Source: Oceanicaulis sp. HLUCCA04 (lineage in GTDB: Bacteria; Pseudomonadota; Alphaproteobacteria; Caulobacterales; Maricaulaceae). From it: a stretch of DNA of 64,000 bases. Location of the stretch: contig LJSH01000001.1 of the NCBI GenBank assembly GCA_001314625.1, positions 62,001 to 126,000 of the forward strand, given 5' to 3'. Position numbers and translations under genes: made by a program. Numbering within the stretch: position 1 is the stretch's first letter; each line of letters opens with the position of its first letter. Shown piece by piece: positions 8,840-18,707 of the stretch. The notes beneath the pieces were generated by a model. That model saw only the letters and a program-made list of their open reading frames with translations, searched no databases and was not told where the DNA came from.

Positions 8840-9349
8840 TTAGAGCGCCGCATCTTCGCGGCGTTCCGGACCTTCATATTCATTGTTGAGCCGGCGCCTG
8901 TCGGGGCCGAAAAACGCCTTCGTGCGCACAAAAGGGCGCGGACGGTTCACGATCACCTGCAGGCGTTTGAAAAGCTGTTCAGACGAGAACGGCTTGACCA
9001 GAAACTCGGTCACCCCGGCATCGCGCGCCTCGCGCACCCGTGAGGGCTCGGCATAGGCGGTCAGCATGATCACGGGAATAAACGGATTGGAGCTCTTTTC
9101 CGGATTGCGCAAATGGCGCACCAGGGACAGGCCATCGACGGGCGTCATCTTCCAGTCGGTGATGATCACATCGATTTGCTCAACCGACAAAATGCCGAGC
9201 GCCCGCTTGGGATCAGCGGCCTCAAACACATTGTCGCAGCCAAACGCCCCCAGAACCGCACGCACCAGTCCGCGCATGGCCGCGTTGTCATCGACCAGCA
9301 GCACGCGCAGTTTTGCAAACGCCACCCCGGCAGGAAGTTCTCCAGCCAC
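8840..9349 (-). CDS. Single-domain (CheY-like) response regulator
   Basis: A 169-residue receiver protein. LRVLLVDDNAAMRGLV gives the acidic pocket, DVIITDWKMTPVDG the phospho-acceptor aspartate, VIMLTAYAE the conserved threonine and LVKPFS the conserved lysine. There is no DNA-binding or enzymatic output domain; instead a charged tail of about 40 residues carries GPDRRR and GPERRE. It begins the small RR-Hpt operon. Receiver-only proteins of this kind act in phosphorelays or on motility; the target here is unknown. Confidence 0.88.
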   Translation of the reverse strand: MAGELPAGVAFAKLRVLLVDDNAAMRGLVRAVLGAFGCDNVFEAADPKRALGILSVEQIDVIITDWKMTPVDGLSLVRHLRNPEKSSNPFIPVIMLTAYAEPSRVREARDAGVTEFLVKPFSSEQLFKRLQVIVNRPRPFVRTKAFFGPDRRRLNNEYEGPERREDAAL

Positions 9350-9440
9350 TATGCTACCTCGTCAGCAAGATCCCCCAATTCACCGGTGAGGATAGACAGG
9401 ACTTGCTTAATATCAGGTAAGCCTTGGACAGAAGTCTTCC

Positions 9441-10199
9441 CTAGGCTGAAAATTGTTCAAGTATGATCCGCTCGTCCAGTGCCCGCCCCGCGTCAAACAG
9501 CATGGTCAGTGTGACGTCGGCGGCCTCGGCAATGGTCACGCTGCGAACATCGCGGAACTCGCGATTATCGGCCACGGCGGCCACCGGGCGGCGTTCGGGT
9601 TCGATCACTTCAAACTCGACCGTGCTGGTGTGGCTGAGCAGCGCGCCGCGCCAGCGGCGGGGCCGGAACGCGCTGATCGGGGTCAGGGCCAGCAGGCTGG
9701 CATCAATGGGCAGGATCGGCCCGTGCGCGGAGAAGTTATAGGCCGTGGACCCGGCAGGCGTGGACACCAGCACGCCATCGGCGGCCAGCTCGTCCATGCG
9801 CACAACGCCGTCGATGGAAATGCGCACTTTTGCAGTCTGGCGCGTCTGGCGCAGCAAGGAGACCTCGTTGATTGCCAGCGATTCGAATGCCTTGCCGTCC
9901 AGTCCGGTGCCGCGTGCGCGCAAGGGATGGATGATCGCTTTTTCAGCGGCGGCCAGCCGGTCTGGCAGATGGTCATGCACCGGATCATTCATCAGAAAAC
10001 CGACAGAACCGAAATTCATCCCGTAGACCGGAATGTCGTGCCCCATCACCGCGTGCAGGGCATCAAGCATGCAGCCATCCCCGCCCAGTGCGACGACGCA
10101 GTCGGCCTCCAGCAGAGGGCAATCGCCATAGTGCTCTGTCAGCGCGGTTTTCGCCGCGAGCGCGTCGGGCCGGTTGGAAGCGTGAAATGCAAGACGCAT
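9441..10199 (-). CDS. nadK: NAD kinase
   Basis: A 252-residue ATP-dependent NAD kinase, making NADP from NAD. The GGDG motif ([14 protein letters not shown]) and the nucleotide-binding [17 protein letters not shown] are both present, as is INEVSLLRQ. The start at 10199 ([13 protein letters not shown]) matches short alphaproteobacterial NAD kinases; the ORF-track extension to 10427 would run into the divergent egtB gene. Cytoplasmic, single gene. Confidence 0.92.
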   Translation of the reverse strand: MRLAFHASNRPDALAAKTALTEHYGDCPLLEADCVVALGGDGCMLDALHAVMGHDIPVYGMNFGSVGFLMNDPVHDHLPDRLAAAEKAIIHPLRARGTGLDGKAFESLAINEVSLLRQTRQTAKVRISIDGVVRMDELAADGVLVSTPAGSTAYNFSAHGPILPIDASLLALTPISAFRPRRWRGALLSHTSTVEFEVIEPERRPVAAVADNREFRDVRSVTIAEAADVTLTMLFDAGRALDERIILEQFSA

Positions 10200-10368
10200 G
10201 TGGCGATACCAATCGGCTCTGACAGAAACGGGCAAGCACAGCGCATTGAACCGCCCGGCGCACACTCGTGCAAGGGGTGCAAATGCGCATGAAGCGGCAT
10301 GTGCGCCTTCCCGTGTCCGGGCCTGCTGTGCCAAGCTGGCCGCAAGCAGACGGGAAGTGGACCGTGTC

Positions 10369-11661
10369 ATGGCCGTAGAAGCCGCCTTTGCCGCATCCGG
10401 CGTTTCAGACGCCGCCACCCGCCGCACGCTTGCCGGGCGCTATCTTGCGCTCAGATCGCGCAGCACGGCATTGGCCGCGCCCCTGTCCGGGGAGGATATG
10501 GGCGCGCAGACCATGGAAGACGTGTCGCCGACGAAATGGCATCTGGCCCATACAAGCTGGTTCTGGGAGACCTTCCTGCTGGAGCCGCATCTGGCGGGCT
10601 ATGAGGTGTTCGATCCAAGGTTCGGCTTCCTGTTCAACTCGTATTACGAGGCGCTGGGCGAGCGTCAGCCGCGCGCCGCGCGCGGCCATATCACCCGGCC
10701 CGGCGTGGAGCATGTGCGCGCCTACCGCGCCCATGTCGATGCCGCGATGGAGCGCCTGATCGAGCGGTGCGAGGAGGGCGATCTGGCGCGCCTTGCCGCC
10801 CTGGTGGAGACCGGCATCGCCCACGAGGAGCAGCATCAGGAACTTATCCTGACGGACATCAAGCACGTGCTCAGCGTCAATCCGTTCGGTGAGAGATATC
10901 TGGACGCCGCGCCGCCATCTGCTCGTCCCGGTGAGACGGCCGGCTGGGTGGAGTTTGCCGGGGGTCTTGAAACGTTCGGCGCTGACGGTGCCGGTTTTGC
11001 CTTCGACAATGAGGGGCCGGGACACCAGGCCTGGCTGGCCTCGTTTGCGCTGGCCAGCCATTGCGTGACCAATGGCGAGTACGCGCAGTTCATCGCAGAT
11101 GGCGGCTATCGCAATGCGTCGCTTTGGCTGTCCGATGGGTGGGCGCGTGTGCAGGCGCAGGCGCGCTCGATGCCGCTCTACTGGCGCGGCGCGCCGGGCG
11201 AATGGCGCGAATTCACTCTCCATGGTGAACGGGAAATCGATATGGCAGCCCCGGTCAGCCATCTCGATTATTTCGAGGCCAGCGCCTTCGCCGAGTGGAC
11301 CGGCTACCGCCTGCCTGAAGAACGCGAATGGGAGCTGGCGGCACGCAGCGCAGACCCGGCCAGTGCGCGGGCGATGTCTCCCGATGGCTGGCTGCATCCG
11401 TGCAGCGCTGATCAGGGCAATCTGTTTGGCGGGGTCTGGCAATGGACGCGGTCAGCCTATGCGCCCTATCCCGGCTACCGGGCCCAGTCGGGCGCCATTG
11501 GCGAGTATAATGGCAAGTTCATGTGCGGGCAGTTCGTGCTCAAGGGTGGCTCGGCGCTGACCGCGCCGGGCCATGTGCGCGCCAGCTACCGCAATTTCTT
11601 CCCGCCCGATGCGCAGTGGCAAATGACCGGACTGCGGCTGGCGAGGGATTTGCCGAGTTGA
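10369..11661 (+). CDS. egtB: Ergothioneine biosynthesis protein EgtB
   Basis: A 430-residue non-haem iron sulfoxide synthase that joins cysteine or gamma-glutamylcysteine to trimethylhistidine using oxygen. The N-terminal DinB-like domain carries [14 protein letters not shown] and HEEQHQEL, giving the HX3HXE iron-ligand set at about residues 152-158. The C-terminal FGE-sulfatase fold shows [31 protein letters not shown] and [38 protein letters not shown]. The start at 10369 ([10 protein letters not shown]) fits the usual length; the longer ORF overlaps nadK. EgtD, the histidine methyltransferase normally next to it, is not found in this window, so hercynine must come from a gene elsewhere. 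Confidence 0.92.
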   Translation: MAVEAAFAASGVSDAATRRTLAGRYLALRSRSTALAAPLSGEDMGAQTMEDVSPTKWHLAHTSWFWETFLLEPHLAGYEVFDPRFGFLFNSYYEALGERQPRAARGHITRPGVEHVRAYRAHVDAAMERLIERCEEGDLARLAALVETGIAHEEQHQELILTDIKHVLSVNPFGERYLDAAPPSARPGETAGWVEFAGGLETFGADGAGFAFDNEGPGHQAWLASFALASHCVTNGEYAQFIADGGYRNASLWLSDGWARVQAQARSMPLYWRGAPGEWREFTLHGEREIDMAAPVSHLDYFEASAFAEWTGYRLPEEREWELAARSADPASARAMSPDGWLHPCSADQGNLFGGVWQWTRSAYAPYPGYRAQSGAIGEYNGKFMCGQFVLKGGSALTAPGHVRASYRNFFPPDAQWQMTGLRLARDLPS

Positions 11662-11745
11662 TTTGACCTTCGCCGTCCGGCGCGCAATTCTTGACAGAAC
11701 AATCAGCGAAAGCCCGCAGGACGGGCCGCGACCGGGAGATATGCC

Positions 11746-12510
11746 ATGGATGACCGCGCTCAGATTTCCGTAAAGGACCAGGTGACCGCCGAGGAGTGGA
11801 AGGCGCGCTGTGATCTGGCGGCGCTCTACCGGCTGGTCTTCATGCATGGCTGGGATGATCTGTTCTTCACCCACATCTCCATGCGCGTGCCGGGGCCGGA
11901 GGAGCATTTCCTGCTCAACCCGTTTGGCCTGCTGTTCGAGGACGTGACCGCCTCCAATCTGGTCAAGGTGGATCTTGAGGGCAATGTCCTGCCGCCCAGC
12001 CAGTACGGCATCAACCCGGCCGGTTTCACCATCCATTCGGCAATCCACCATGCCCGGCCGGATGTGAAGGTGATCATGCACCTGCACACCGATCAGGGCG
12101 TCGCGGTGTCGGCCCAGAAGCGCGGCCTTTTGCCGATCTCGCAAAGCGCGATGACGGTGATGAAAGATGTCGCCTATCACGGCTATGAGGGCATTGCGCT
12201 GGAGCATGAGGAACGTGATCGCCTGGTCAGTGATCTGGGCGACAAGCACCTGATGATCCTGAATAATCACGGCACGCTGACCTGCGGCGACCATCCCTTC
12301 TCGTGCTATGTGCGCATGTACATGCTGGAGCGCGCCTGCAAGATGCAGACGCTCGCGCAGGGCGCGGAACTCGTCGAGTGGGGCAAGGACATGCAGGACC
12401 GGGTCTACGGTCAGGGCGAGCAGGCTTTCACCAACGAGTTTTTCAAGGAAATCGCCTGGGCGGCCCTGCGCGGCCGGGTGGACCGGCAGTCTCCCGGATA
12501 CGATTCCTGA
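11746..12510 (+). CDS. Class II aldolase/adducin family protein
   Basis: A 254-residue protein of the class II aldolase/adducin fold. HGWDDLFFTHISMRVPG, VKVIMHLHTDQGVAVS (the HxH zinc pair) and ILNNHGTLTCG (third histidine) are intact, so a metal-dependent aldolase or epimerase activity is possible. Close relatives in proteobacteria are usually annotated only at family level. A GAGATATGCC leader precedes the ATG. The next gene starts 13 bases downstream, so the two may be cotranscribed, though they look functionally unrelated. Confidence 0.83.
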   Translation: MDDRAQISVKDQVTAEEWKARCDLAALYRLVFMHGWDDLFFTHISMRVPGPEEHFLLNPFGLLFEDVTASNLVKVDLEGNVLPPSQYGINPAGFTIHSAIHHARPDVKVIMHLHTDQGVAVSAQKRGLLPISQSAMTVMKDVAYHGYEGIALEHEERDRLVSDLGDKHLMILNNHGTLTCGDHPFSCYVRMYMLERACKMQTLAQGAELVEWGKDMQDRVYGQGEQAFTNEFFKEIAWAALRGRVDRQSPGYDS

Positions 12511-12523
12511 AGGCGGCGTCACG

Positions 12524-13312
12524 ATGCGCGGGGCATGGGCATTCTTTGCCTGTGCGCCCCTGCTGACGGCTGCCCTGCCGGCTGACGCGCGGGCAGGGGC
12601 GTGGACCCAGAAGCGCGGTGAAGGCGTTCTGCTGACCGGCTACTCCACCCATTGGCTGACAGCGCCCGGCGGCACAGCCTTGCGTAAGTCCGAGGTGAGT
12701 TTCTTTTCCGAGCTGGGCCTGACCAGCCGTGTCACGCTTGTCGGGCGCTTTGCGCTGCAATCGCTGACCGAAACGCGCGCCGCACCGGACGACGTGGCCG
12801 ACGAGGCGTTCAGCAATGCCCTTGTTGCGCTGGGCGGCAGTGAGGCCGGGTTGCGGGTGAAGCTCTATGAGCAGGGTCCGTGGGCGGTTTCCGCACAGCT
12901 TTCGCGCACGTTTGAGTCTGGCGGCGAGAACCGCAATAACCAGCGCTTCGGCACGGGCGGCGGCGATGTCGAGGCGCGCCTGCTGGCCGGACGCGCCCTT
13001 GGCCGCGATGGCTTTGCCGATGTGCAGATCGCCTACCGGGCGCTCGATGCACGCGGCGGGGGAGAATGGCGGATGGACACCGCCATAGGCCTGGCGGTCG
13101 CGCCTCGCTGGCGCATGATGGCCGAGACGTTTTCGGTCAGCGCTGAACGCCGGCCCGGCTCGCCGGCCTATTCGGGCCATCGCGCGCAGCTGAGTGCCGT
13201 CTATGACGCACCGGCGGGTTTTTCGGTGTCTGTCGGCGTGCTGGGGACAGTGCATACGAATAACACCGCGCGCGAGCAGGCGGTGACCGTGCGCCTATGG
13301 CGGCACTTCTGA
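12524..13312 (+). CDS. Secreted beta-barrel-like hypothetical protein
   Basis: A 262-residue product starting at MRGAWAFFACAPLLTAALPADARAGAW, a signal peptide cleaved near ARA-GAW. The mature part alternates short amphipathic strands separated by turns (GVLLTGYSTHWL, SEVSFFSELGLTSRVTLVGRFAL, GLRVKLYEQGPWAVSAQLSRTF, GFSVSVGVLGTVHTN) and ends TVRLWRHF with a terminal aromatic, as in outer-membrane barrels. The ORF-track start at 12308 lies within the aldolase gene and is rejected. Probably an outer-membrane protein of unknown function. Confidence 0.6.
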   Translation: MRGAWAFFACAPLLTAALPADARAGAWTQKRGEGVLLTGYSTHWLTAPGGTALRKSEVSFFSELGLTSRVTLVGRFALQSLTETRAAPDDVADEAFSNALVALGGSEAGLRVKLYEQGPWAVSAQLSRTFESGGENRNNQRFGTGGGDVEARLLAGRALGRDGFADVQIAYRALDARGGGEWRMDTAIGLAVAPRWRMMAETFSVSAERRPGSPAYSGHRAQLSAVYDAPAGFSVSVGVLGTVHTNNTAREQAVTVRLWRHF

Positions 13313-13403
13313 TTTCCGCGCCGGCTGCTCATCACGGCGAATTCATTTTGCTTTTTGCCGGCTGCGACGCATATCGCTACGCAAGGAAAAAAGAGAGCAA
13401 GTC

Positions 13404-14540
13404 ATGCGCCGCGCCATATTCCTCATCATCGTTGCCATCATTTTCGCCGGTATGGCGACTGCTGTCTTTGTCCGCGCGGTGTCGCAAGGCGGCGGCGGCA
13501 ACGAGATGCGCGGCGCGGCGACGCCGGTTGCGCTCCACGAGGTGGAAACGCGCACATTCGCTGACATCGTCGAGGCGCTGGGCACGGCCAATGCCAATGA
13601 GTCGGTTCTGGTGACAGCGAAAGTCTCCGACACGATTTCGCGCATTCAGTTCGATTCCGGCGAGAGCGTATCTCAAGGCGACATTCTGGTTGAATTGAGT
13701 GATGCGGAAGAAGCGGCAGGGCTCTCCGAAGCGCGTGCGTCAATGCGCGAGGCGCAGCAGGAACTGACGCGCATTCGCGACCTGACCGAGCGCGGCGTCG
13801 CCTCGCGTTCGTTGCTGGACGAGGTTCAGGCCAATTCAGAGCGCGCCCGCGCCCGCGTCTCCGCGCTGGAGGCCCGCGTGGCCGACCGTATCATCCGGGC
13901 CCCGTTCGACGGCGTGATCGGATTGCGGGCGGTCAGCCTGGGCCAGCTTGTCGGTCCTGGCGACACGATTGCCCAGCTCGACGACACCTCCATCATCAAG
14001 CTGGACTTCACCTTGCCAGAGCGCTTCCTGGCGACTGTGTCGGCGGGCATGGAGATTGCCGCGTACACATCGGCCTTTCCCGACGAGGAATTTCTCGGCG
14101 AGATCACCCAGATTGACAGCCGCATCGATACGGCGACGCGTTCGGTGACTGTGCGTGCCGAGATTGCCAATGCAGACGGACGCCTGCGTCCGGGCCTGCT
14201 GATGACGGTGGAGATCCGGCGCGATCCGCGCACGCGGCCCTCGGTGCCGGAAACGGCCGTCACGCGCTTGCGCGACCAGGTCTTTGTCTACGCCGCCGTG
14301 CAGGATGAAGAGGGCCATTACGCTGTTCAACGCGAGATCCGTGTGGGCGCACGCTCGGATGGCTATCTGGAAGTGCTCGACGGGGTCGAACCGGGCGACA
14401 TCATTGTCCGCCAGGGCGTTCACCGTATCCGCGACGGCGCCCGGATTGAACCGCGCGATGATGGCGACAGTGCCCGCACCGCCAGTAACGGGGTGGCTGC
14501 CGCAGGACAGGGAATCGCTGCCGGGAGTGCCAATCCATGA
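13404..14540 (+). CDS. RND efflux periplasmic adaptor subunit
   Basis: A 378-residue membrane-fusion protein (MdtA/AcrA-like). An N-terminal signal anchor (AIFLIIVAIIFAGMATAVFVRAV) is followed by a lipoyl-like half (VTAKVSDTISRIQFDSGESVSQGDILVELSD), an alpha-hairpin coiled coil (ASMREAQQELTRIRDLTERGVASRSLLDEVQANSERARARV), the second lipoyl half (IRAPFDGVIGLRAVSLGQLVGPGDTIAQLDD) and the beta-barrel domain. It links the inner-membrane pump to an outer-membrane channel. Its stop overlaps the pump start (ATGA), showing translational coupling. Confidence 0.92.
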   Translation: MRRAIFLIIVAIIFAGMATAVFVRAVSQGGGGNEMRGAATPVALHEVETRTFADIVEALGTANANESVLVTAKVSDTISRIQFDSGESVSQGDILVELSDAEEAAGLSEARASMREAQQELTRIRDLTERGVASRSLLDEVQANSERARARVSALEARVADRIIRAPFDGVIGLRAVSLGQLVGPGDTIAQLDDTSIIKLDFTLPERFLATVSAGMEIAAYTSAFPDEEFLGEITQIDSRIDTATRSVTVRAEIANADGRLRPGLLMTVEIRRDPRTRPSVPETAVTRLRDQVFVYAAVQDEEGHYAVQREIRVGARSDGYLEVLDGVEPGDIIVRQGVHRIRDGARIEPRDDGDSARTASNGVAAAGQGIAAGSANP

Positions 14541-17500
14541 CGCTTTCAGATGTCGCCGTACGCCGTCCTGTCATCGCGTTTGTGGCCAGCGCGCTCATCA
14601 TCGTGTTCGGCATTCTCGGTATTCGCGACCTGCCCTTGCGTGAATTGCCTGATGTCGACCAGCCGGTCGTCTCGGTGGATGCGGAGTTTCCCGGCGCCAA
14701 TGCGGAGGTGATCGAAAATCAGGTCACCCAGCCGATTGAAGGCGTGCTGGGGGGCATTGAGGGCATCGATACGATCGAATCGAGCTCAGAGGATGGCGAA
14801 TCGCGCATCTCGATCACTTTTGATCTGGGTCGCGATCTTGAAGCGGCAGCCAACGATGTGCGCGAGGCAGTGGCCCGTGTCCGCCGCCAGCTGCCGCCCG
14901 ATGTCGAGGAGCTGACCGTTACAAAGCGCGATTCCGATGCGCGCCCCTTCCTCTGGTACAATCTCCTGTCGGAATCGATGACAGCCGAAGAGCTGACCGA
15001 TTATGCCGACCGCGTGCTGGTTGACCGGTTCTCGGTGATTGATGGCGTGTCCCAGGTGCAGATTGGCGGCCAGCGCCGCTATGCCATGCGCATCTGGCTG
15101 GACCCGCAGGCGATGGCGGCCCGTCAGCTGACTGTTGCCGATATCGAGAATGCATTGCGCACCGAGAATGTGGAGCTGCCCGGCGGTTCACTGGAAACCA
15201 CTTCGACGCAGCTGATCGTGCGCGTGGAGCGGCTTTTCGGCAATGAAGACGCTTTCCGCCGTCTGCCGATCACCCGCTCGGACGGCCATGTCGTCCGGCT
15301 TGGCGAGATCGCCGATGTCGAGCTTGCCGCCGAGCAGGACCGGGCCCTGTTCCGGGGTAACGGGCAAAACATGATCGGCATCGGTTTTATCCGCCAGAGC
15401 CGGTCCAACGCTGTAGCCGTGGCCGATGCGGTGCGCGAGGAAGCGGCGCGTGTCATGCCGCAACTGCCCGAAGACATGCAGCTGCTCAACGCCTCGGACG
15501 ACACGGTGTTCATTCGCGAGTCCATCAATGAAGTCTGGCGCACGCTGGCCGTTGCCGCCACGCTGGTCGTCCTGGTGATCTATCTGTTTCTGGGCAGTTT
15601 CCGCGCCGCCGTCATCCCGGCAGCCGTTGTGCCGGTCTGCCTGATCGGCGTGTTTGCGGTGCTTGCCGCCTTCGGGTTCTCTATCAACATACTCACCCTG
15701 CTGGCACTGGTGCTGGCGATCGGTCTGGTGGTGGACGATTCCATTGTCGTGATGGAAAATATCCAGCGGCGCGTGGATCTGGGCGAACCGCCGACGCTCG
15801 CCTCCTTGCGGGGGTCACGCCAGGTCTTCTTTGCCGTCATCGCCACGACGGCCACGCTGGTGGCGGTGTTTGTGCCGCTGGTGGTGCTGCCCGGCATTAT
15901 TGGGCGCATTTTCACCGAGCTGGCGGTCGCCATTACCGCCGCCGTGATCCTCTCCAGCTTTGTTGCGCTGACGCTGTCGCCGATGATGAGCTCCAAGCTG
16001 GCCCGCCCCAGCTCCGGTTCACGGGGCCCGGCGCGCTGGGTCGACAATGTGCTCGGCAAGCTGCGCAATGCCTATACTGAATCGCTGGACGTGGTGATCG
16101 GGCTGCCCTGGCTGATCGTGCCCTTCCTGGTGGCGGCCGTAGGCGGTTCGGTATTCCTGTTTAACGCACTGCCCAGCGAGCTGACCCCGCCCGAAGACCG
16201 GGGCAGTTTCTTCAGCCGCTTCAGCGCCGCCGACGGGGCGAGCTTTGAGTACACGGCAGAGCAGGGCGCCATTATCGAGGATATTCTCCTGGAGTATGTC
16301 GAGGCGGGCGAGCTGCGCCGCGTGCTGATGATCGTGCCGGGGTTTGGCGGCGGGTCGGACTTCTCCAGTGGAATCGTGATCGGCACCATGACGCCATGGG
16401 GCGAGCGCCGTCCCGGCATGGAAATCGTCAATGAGGTAAACCAGCGCCTCGGCCAGCTGACCGGCGTGCGCGCCTTCGCCTCCATGCGCTCCTCGCTGGG
16501 CGGTGGTGGTGGCGGCGGCGACGATATCGAGATCGTGCTGCAGGGACCTGACTACGAAACGATTGACCGTGAAGCCGACCGGCTGATTGCGACGATGGAA
16601 GAGACCAACGCCAATCTGCTGCGCGCCCGCAAGGATTTCGAGCCGACATCGCCGCGCCTGGTTGTAGACATCAACCGCGAGCGCGCCGCCGGGCTTGGCG
16701 TGTCGGTATCCGATATCGGGCGGACCTTGCAGACCCACCTGGGCTCGCGCCGCATGGGCCAGTTCATTGACCGTGGCGAAGCCTATAACGTCATTGCCGA
16801 GAACCGGCGGGAAGACCGTGCCAGCCAGTCCGATCTGGAAATGCTCTATGTGCGCGGCGGTTCGGGTGAGCTCATTCCGCTGTCTAACCTCGTCACCTTG
16901 CGCGAGACGGGCGAGGCCCAGGAGCGCAACCGGCTGAACCGGCAGCGTTCCATCACCATTTCGGCGACACTGGCTGAGGGCTACACGCTGGGCGAGGCGA
17001 TTGAGTGGCTGGAAAGCTACGCGCAGTCCGAGCTGCCTGCGGAGATGTCCAGCGAGTTTGTCGGCAGCGCCCGCGAATTCCTGGAATCCAGCAATGCGAT
17101 GCTTTTCGCCTTCGGCATGGCTCTGCTGATCGTGTTCCTGGTGCTGGCGGCGCAGTTTGAAAGCTTCATCCAGCCGCTCATCATCATGCTCACCGTGCCG
17201 CTGGCGGTCGCGGGCGGGCTGTTTGGCCTCTACATGGCCGGCTCATCGCTGAACATCTATTCCCAGATAGGATTGATCATCCTTGTGGGGCTGGCGGCCA
17301 AGAACGGCATTCTCATCGTCGAATTTGCCAACCAGCTGCGTGAGGAGGGGATGACTGTCGCCGAAGCAACCATCGAGGCTTCCGCCACGCGTTTCCGCCC
17401 CATCCTGATGACCGGTATCTCTACCGCCATCGGTGCGTTCCCGCTGGTGCTGGCTTACGGGCCCGGATCGGAAAGCCGCATCACGATCGGTGTGGTGATC

Positions 17501-17677
17501 TTCACCGGCGTCATGGTGGCCACGCTCTTCACGCTGTTTGTGGTGCCCGTCGCCTATGCGGTGTTTGGCAAGTACACCAAGACGCCCAACTGGGTGTCGC
17601 GCCAGCTGGAGAAGGAAGCGCGCCAGAGCGGTGATGATGTAGGCGCCTCGGCGCCCGTCCATCAGCCTGCCGAATAG
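14537..17677 (+). CDS. RND efflux permease subunit
   Basis: A 1046-residue proton-driven resistance-nodulation-division pump. Standard family features are visible: MTLSDVAVRRPVIAFVASALIIVFGILG at the N-terminus, the DELPDVDQP-type LRELPDVDQPVVSVDAEFPGA, TM4 with VLAIGLVVDDSIVVMEN (the proton-relay aspartates), and the second repeat with GLAAKNGILIVEFANQLREEG. Two large periplasmic loops lie after TM1 and TM7. The substrate cannot be read from the sequence; no outer-membrane channel gene follows, so a shared TolC-like channel is likely. It ends 4 bases from the convergent cytochrome gene. Confidence 0.94.
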   Translation: MTLSDVAVRRPVIAFVASALIIVFGILGIRDLPLRELPDVDQPVVSVDAEFPGANAEVIENQVTQPIEGVLGGIEGIDTIESSSEDGESRISITFDLGRDLEAAANDVREAVARVRRQLPPDVEELTVTKRDSDARPFLWYNLLSESMTAEELTDYADRVLVDRFSVIDGVSQVQIGGQRRYAMRIWLDPQAMAARQLTVADIENALRTENVELPGGSLETTSTQLIVRVERLFGNEDAFRRLPITRSDGHVVRLGEIADVELAAEQDRALFRGNGQNMIGIGFIRQSRSNAVAVADAVREEAARVMPQLPEDMQLLNASDDTVFIRESINEVWRTLAVAATLVVLVIYLFLGSFRAAVIPAAVVPVCLIGVFAVLAAFGFSINILTLLALVLAIGLVVDDSIVVMENIQRRVDLGEPPTLASLRGSRQVFFAVIATTATLVAVFVPLVVLPGIIGRIFTELAVAITAAVILSSFVALTLSPMMSSKLARPSSGSRGPARWVDNVLGKLRNAYTESLDVVIGLPWLIVPFLVAAVGGSVFLFNALPSELTPPEDRGSFFSRFSAADGASFEYTAEQGAIIEDILLEYVEAGELRRVLMIVPGFGGGSDFSSGIVIGTMTPWGERRPGMEIVNEVNQRLGQLTGVRAFASMRSSLGGGGGGGDDIEIVLQGPDYETIDREADRLIATMEETNANLLRARKDFEPTSPRLVVDINRERAAGLGVSVSDIGRTLQTHLGSRRMGQFIDRGEAYNVIAENRREDRASQSDLEMLYVRGGSGELIPLSNLVTLRETGEAQERNRLNRQRSITISATLAEGYTLGEAIEWLESYAQSELPAEMSSEFVGSAREFLESSNAMLFAFGMALLIVFLVLAAQFESFIQPLIIMLTVPLAVAGGLFGLYMAGSSLNIYSQIGLIILVGLAAKNGILIVEFANQLREEGMTVAEATIEASATRFRPILMTGISTAIGAFPLVLAYGPGSESRITIGVVIFTGVMVATLFTLFVVPVAYAVFGKYTKTPNWVSRQLEKEARQSGDDVGASAPVHQPAE

Positions 17678-17680
17678 GTC

Positions 17681-18190
17681 CTAGCGCCGGGTTTCTACCG
17701 CCAGAAAGGCGATGAGATCATTGCGGTCTGCCTCGTTGCGCAGGCCTGCAAAGCTCATCCGGTTGCCCGGCAGATAGGTGCGCGGATTGGCAAGCCACTG
17801 GTCAAGCTCCGCCGCGCTCCATTCAAAACCGGCCTCTTCCAGCGCACGCGAATAGCGATACCCCTCAGCCGATCCGGCAACCCGGCCGAACATGGCGTTG
17901 AGATTAGGGCCGACAAGGTGGCGGTCGCCATCGCCCAGCGTGTGACAGGAGGCGCAGCGCCGGAACAGGCGGCGTCCATTGTCCACGCTGGCAGACAGGT
18001 ACGGCTCGCCCATTTCGGCCAGAATGACTTGCGCATCTTCCGGACTGATGGCCGGCTCCGGTGCGCCGCCATGGGTTTCAGGCTGGGGCGAGGGCGAGGG
18101 CTCGTTGGAAGCGCTGCCTGAATCCCCGCACGCAGTCAGGCAAAGCAGTGCGGCGGACGCCAGAAACGTGGTACAGCGGGTCATTATCAA
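17681..18190 (-). CDS. Cytochrome c family lipoprotein
   Basis: A 169-residue class I cytochrome c. The leader MTRCTTFLASAALLCLTACGDSG ends with lipobox LTAC, so the protein is probably membrane-tethered in the periplasm. A linker rich in Pro, Ser and Glu follows, then the haem site CASCH and the distal methionine region LPGNRMSFAGL. The order HTLGDGDRHLVGPNLNAMFGR fits the cytochrome c550/c2-like family. The start could be the second Met at 18184. It probably carries electrons in respiration. Confidence 0.87.
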   Translation of the reverse strand: MIMTRCTTFLASAALLCLTACGDSGSASNEPSPSPQPETHGGAPEPAISPEDAQVILAEMGEPYLSASVDNGRRLFRRCASCHTLGDGDRHLVGPNLNAMFGRVAGSAEGYRYSRALEEAGFEWSAAELDQWLANPRTYLPGNRMSFAGLRNEADRNDLIAFLAVETRR

Positions 18191-18242
18191 AGCTCCTGCA
18201 AATCTGGTGTGGCCTCAGAGGTATAGCCGCTTGATGCGCTGA

Positions 18243-18707
18243 TCAATCGCCGTGTGGCGCGCGCGCCTGCGTCCTGTCAGCACGCCGCGCCGTCAGGATA
18301 AACAGGAACTCACCCTCCAGCGTCACCTTTTTGTCTGCCGTTGAAATGGATGCGTGCGTGATTGCCTTGCGCCCGCTGCGTCCGGTCACTTCGGCAATGG
18401 CCAGGGCCGGGCCTTCATCGGGCGCGAACGGTCGGCGGTATTGCAGGCTGGCGGTAGCGGTTACAAACACGTCGTCCGCCCCCGCCAGCGTGTTGGTGGC
18501 CAGACCGGCCACCTGATCGAGCCAGCCTGCGCTGGCTCCGCCATGCACCGCGTCATTGAGGTTCAGCCAGTGTCTGGCGACCGGAATTTCCAGCCGCGCG
18601 CGGCCTTCACCCAGCTCCAGCACACGCGCATCCAGCAAGCCCCAGAAGCGCGCATGCGCTTCGTGGCTGCCGAAATGGTCCATCAGTCGGTCGGGCAGTT
18701 TCGTCAC
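18243..18707 (-). CDS. PaaI-type hotdog thioesterase
   Basis: A 154-residue hotdog-fold protein. LNLNDAVHGGASAGWLDQVAG carries the N-x-x-x-x-H-G-G-x-x-x-x-x-x-D pattern of PaaI/YbgC-like acyl-CoA thioesterases, which hydrolyse acyl- or aryl-CoA esters. Its ATG overlaps the stop of the upstream acyl-CoA ligase (ATGA), so it is the last gene of the thiolase-ligase-thioesterase operon and probably releases CoA from products or stalled intermediates of that route. Confidence 0.82.
   Translation of the reverse strand: MTKLPDRLMDHFGSHEAHARFWGLLDARVLELGEGRARLEIPVARHWLNLNDAVHGGASAGWLDQVAGLATNTLAGADDVFVTATASLQYRRPFAPDEGPALAIAEVTGRSGRKAITHASISTADKKVTLEGEFLFILTARRADRTQARAPHGD

Noticed and set aside
11691-11720. 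Sigma-70 promoter before the aldolase gene
   Set aside because: TTGACA is present at 11691 but no AT-rich -10 lies at the right distance.
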